Positions 62,549 through 64,000 of a stretch of DNA of 64,000 nucleotides are shown here, in pieces (within the stretch, counting starts at the first letter, position 1; every line of letters starts with the position of its first letter). Under the pieces are notes generated by a model, which saw nothing but the letters and a program-made list of their open reading frames with translations, searched no databases and had not been told where the DNA came from. Source of the stretch: Bacteroidetes bacterium RIFCSPLOWO2_12_FULL_37_12 (GTDB taxonomy: Bacteria; Bacteroidota; Bacteroidia; 2-12-FULL-37-12); contig MEPC01000038.1 of NCBI GenBank assembly GCA_001769655.1, positions 61,733-125,732 on the forward strand, in the 5' to 3' direction. The translations under genes were made by a program, and so were the position numbers.

Positions 62549-63882
62549 GATCGGTTTTCCAGAATCTTTAAAAATGATTTTCCTCTTACCTCCTCAAGCG
62601 TAAGTCCGGTTTCCGTTATTTCTTTTTCTGATACAGCACCGCAATTTAAAGCGCGCAAAAAGAAATTTAGTAATCCTTGTCCGGTTGCCGCATCATCAAA
62701 AACATCGCCGGTCAGCGTTGCCTGTGCCGCTTTTTCTATAAAGTTCTTCAGCCGTTGTGATGCTTGCGGAAACGCATCGAGAAAGAAATAAAAAACAGCG
62801 GCATAACGTACAGGAAGTTGGGCAGGATGAAGATCCCATCCCTGATAAAAACCATTTTTTAAGGAATGTATGATATGGACAAAGGCAGTTTTCCATGCAC
62901 TGTGAACGACTTTCTGATTATGTATTTTTTCTTTCTCACTTAAATTCTCTCCTTTGATGGGAGGCACCGGCATCACGTTAGTTGCGCCATCTGAAAGCCA
63001 TACCCCGGTGCCCGCCAGTGACACTTTCATGATATGTTTTGCAAAATCACAAACCGCATTATCCATGGTCTGATATTTTGCGGTAATTTCGCAAGAAGCA
63101 GTGTAATCATACGTTCCAAAATGGGCTCCCTTACATCTGCCGTTTCCTGCCTTTACCAATGCCAGAATGTTAGAACGTCCCTGTGCATCCAGAATGGATT
63201 GCGTAGTTTCAATCATTATTTCAATGGGAATAGCGCCCTTTTTAATTTTCAGATTTTTTTCTATGGATGTCAGCAGGTTGTCGAGTGCAGTAACCTGCTC
63301 AGGAATGGTTACTTTGGGAAGTGTCACTAAAAAATTTGCCGGGAGCTTTCCCTTCGTTTTTAAAAGCAAGGTGGAAAGGTACAAATCCAGGGTGCGTATT
63401 GCTCGTTTTTTTAATTCTTCCGTAAATGGTTTAATCCGGATACCAATATAGGGTGGCAATGTTTTTTCGCTCATGCCCTTAGCGGTCTCCAATGCCGCAG
63501 AAACTGACACCTCGTCTTCCTCATCATCGGGCCGGTTGCCGAAACCATCTTCAAAATCAATCCGGAAATCTTCGATGGGTTCTGCGCCAAGTTTAAAAAT
63601 AACTTTTTTATAAATCGTATTATGTAAATCAGAGTCACCGGTAAGATTCAATGCCCGCGCAAACGTAGATGAATCAGGTGCAAATGATGAAACAGCATTC
63701 AATGCCACTTTTCCCATTTTTACCGCTGTATCTGATTTGAATAATTGAGCGCCACCATATACGGTATGAACGGGTTGTCTTTCTGCGGAATCACCCGGAT
63801 AACGACTTAGGTGCTTATGATTAGCTTTTTTTAGTCCCGAATACACGTTTTCGAGGACGTTGAGCTTAAGGGTTGTTTGCAT
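62545..63882 (-). CDS. DUF6986 / HpcH-HpaI aldolase-like protein
   Basis: 445 residues, soluble. TIM-barrel-like protein of the citrate-lyase-beta / HpcH superfamily by pattern: FRIDFEDGFGNRPDDEEDEV (acidic metal-binding strand), YIGIRIKPF, FLVTLPKVTIPEQ, PIEIMIETTQSILDAQGR, GAHFGTYDYTASCEI and QGWDLHPAQLPVRY. This set matches DUF6986, some members of which carry the label phosphoenolpyruvate kinase without strong evidence. Probably acts on a C-C or acyl-phosphate bond of a small carboxylic acid, metal-dependent. First gene of the operon with recX. Its upstream region is the 8-bp array at 63911. Confidence 0.8.
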   Translation of the reverse strand: MQTTLKLNVLENVYSGLKKANHKHLSRYPGDSAERQPVHTVYGGAQLFKSDTAVKMGKVALNAVSSFAPDSSTFARALNLTGDSDLHNTIYKKVIFKLGAEPIEDFRIDFEDGFGNRPDDEEDEVSVSAALETAKGMSEKTLPPYIGIRIKPFTEELKKRAIRTLDLYLSTLLLKTKGKLPANFLVTLPKVTIPEQVTALDNLLTSIEKNLKIKKGAIPIEIMIETTQSILDAQGRSNILALVKAGNGRCKGAHFGTYDYTASCEITAKYQTMDNAVCDFAKHIMKVSLAGTGVWLSDGATNVMPVPPIKGENLSEKEKIHNQKVVHSAWKTAFVHIIHSLKNGFYQGWDLHPAQLPVRYAAVFYFFLDAFPQASQRLKNFIEKAAQATLTGDVFDDAATGQGLLNFFLRALNCGAVSEKEITETGLTLEEVRGKSFLKILENRS

Positions 63883-63910
63883 GTTTGTAAGGGGGTATAG
63901 GGTATAAGGG

Positions 63911-64000
63911 TATAGGGGTATAGGGGTATAGGGGTATAGGGGTATAGGGGTATAGGGGTATAGGGGTATAGGGGTATAGGGGTATAGGGGTATAGGGGTA
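63911..64000. repeat. 8-bp tandem array (TATAGGGG), eleven units to the window edge
   Basis: Eleven perfect TATAGGGG units from 63911 to 63998 continue beyond the window; degenerate units lie at 63891-63910. The array abuts the start of the DUF6986 operon (ATG 63882), where a promoter would be expected. A single-unit-related inverted repeat is at 18850-18927. Confidence 0.95.

Noticed and set aside
63911..64000. CRISPR-like or telomere-like array
   Set aside because: Units are 8 bp with no spacers, and there are no cas genes; a simple tandem repeat. The same applies to the 7- and 11-bp arrays.

Overview
The window is about 64 kb of a moderately AT-rich, gene-dense chromosome from a member of the Bacteroidota. 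Four kinds of evidence point there: C-terminal type IX secretion sorting domains of both type A (2985-5684) and type B (24346-25080 and 25880-33667); recurrent TAnnTTTG promoter -7 boxes a few bases before start codons; a BshB1 bacillithiol enzyme; and Bacteroidota-type families such as DUF6588, DUF6986-like and beta-propeller/SpoIIE sensors. Genus cannot be fixed from the sequence. I saw no rRNA, tRNA, prophage or CRISPR array.

Layout. 1-7 kb: a beta-propeller/SpoIIE sensor cut by the left edge, a secreted type A sorted protein and a SurA-like foldase. 7-9.5 kb: a + strand run with a small protein, a retropepsin-like protease, a MoxR ATPase and a class III-like sirtuin. 9.6-19 kb: envelope genes on the - strand (beta-barrel, 2040-residue alpha-2-macroglobulin, lipoprotein, shortened carboxypeptidase-regulatory-domain protein). 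19-24 kb: pseudouridine synthase plus nadB, CAP-domain protein and a family of unknown function. 24-33.7 kb: two type B sorted proteins around an IS200-like transposase with flanking palindromes; the second is a 2595-residue PKD-like adhesin. 33.8-43 kb: sulfatase-fold membrane enzyme, TPR/barrel protein, urea-transporter/M23 fusion, PAP2 phosphatase, DUF6588 protein, MBL hydrolase and a coiled-coil nuclease-like protein. 43-48 kb: a three-gene 2-oxoacid oxidoreductase whose gamma subunit is fused to a GltD-like flavoprotein and ferredoxin domains. 48-56.5 kb: a tandem-duplicated TPR membrane protein, an Lrp regulator, M23/LysM plus bshB1, and lipoprotein plus trxB. 56.7-64 kb: a beta-helix/potassium-channel-like protein, accD, and a tightly overlapping DUF6986-recX-PD40/OmpA operon.

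The most unusual feature is the repeat landscape. At least twelve families of palindromic or short tandem repeats (7-, 8- and 11-bp units, several flipping orientation midway) sit between genes, and several extend into coding sequence. One palindrome appears to have joined two tandem TPR genes into a single reading frame. Separately, the 7-mer GTGNCAC, usually as AGTGNCACT, occurs nearly 80 times by my hand count, several times the composition-based expectation, and looks like a highly iterated palindrome of this genome.
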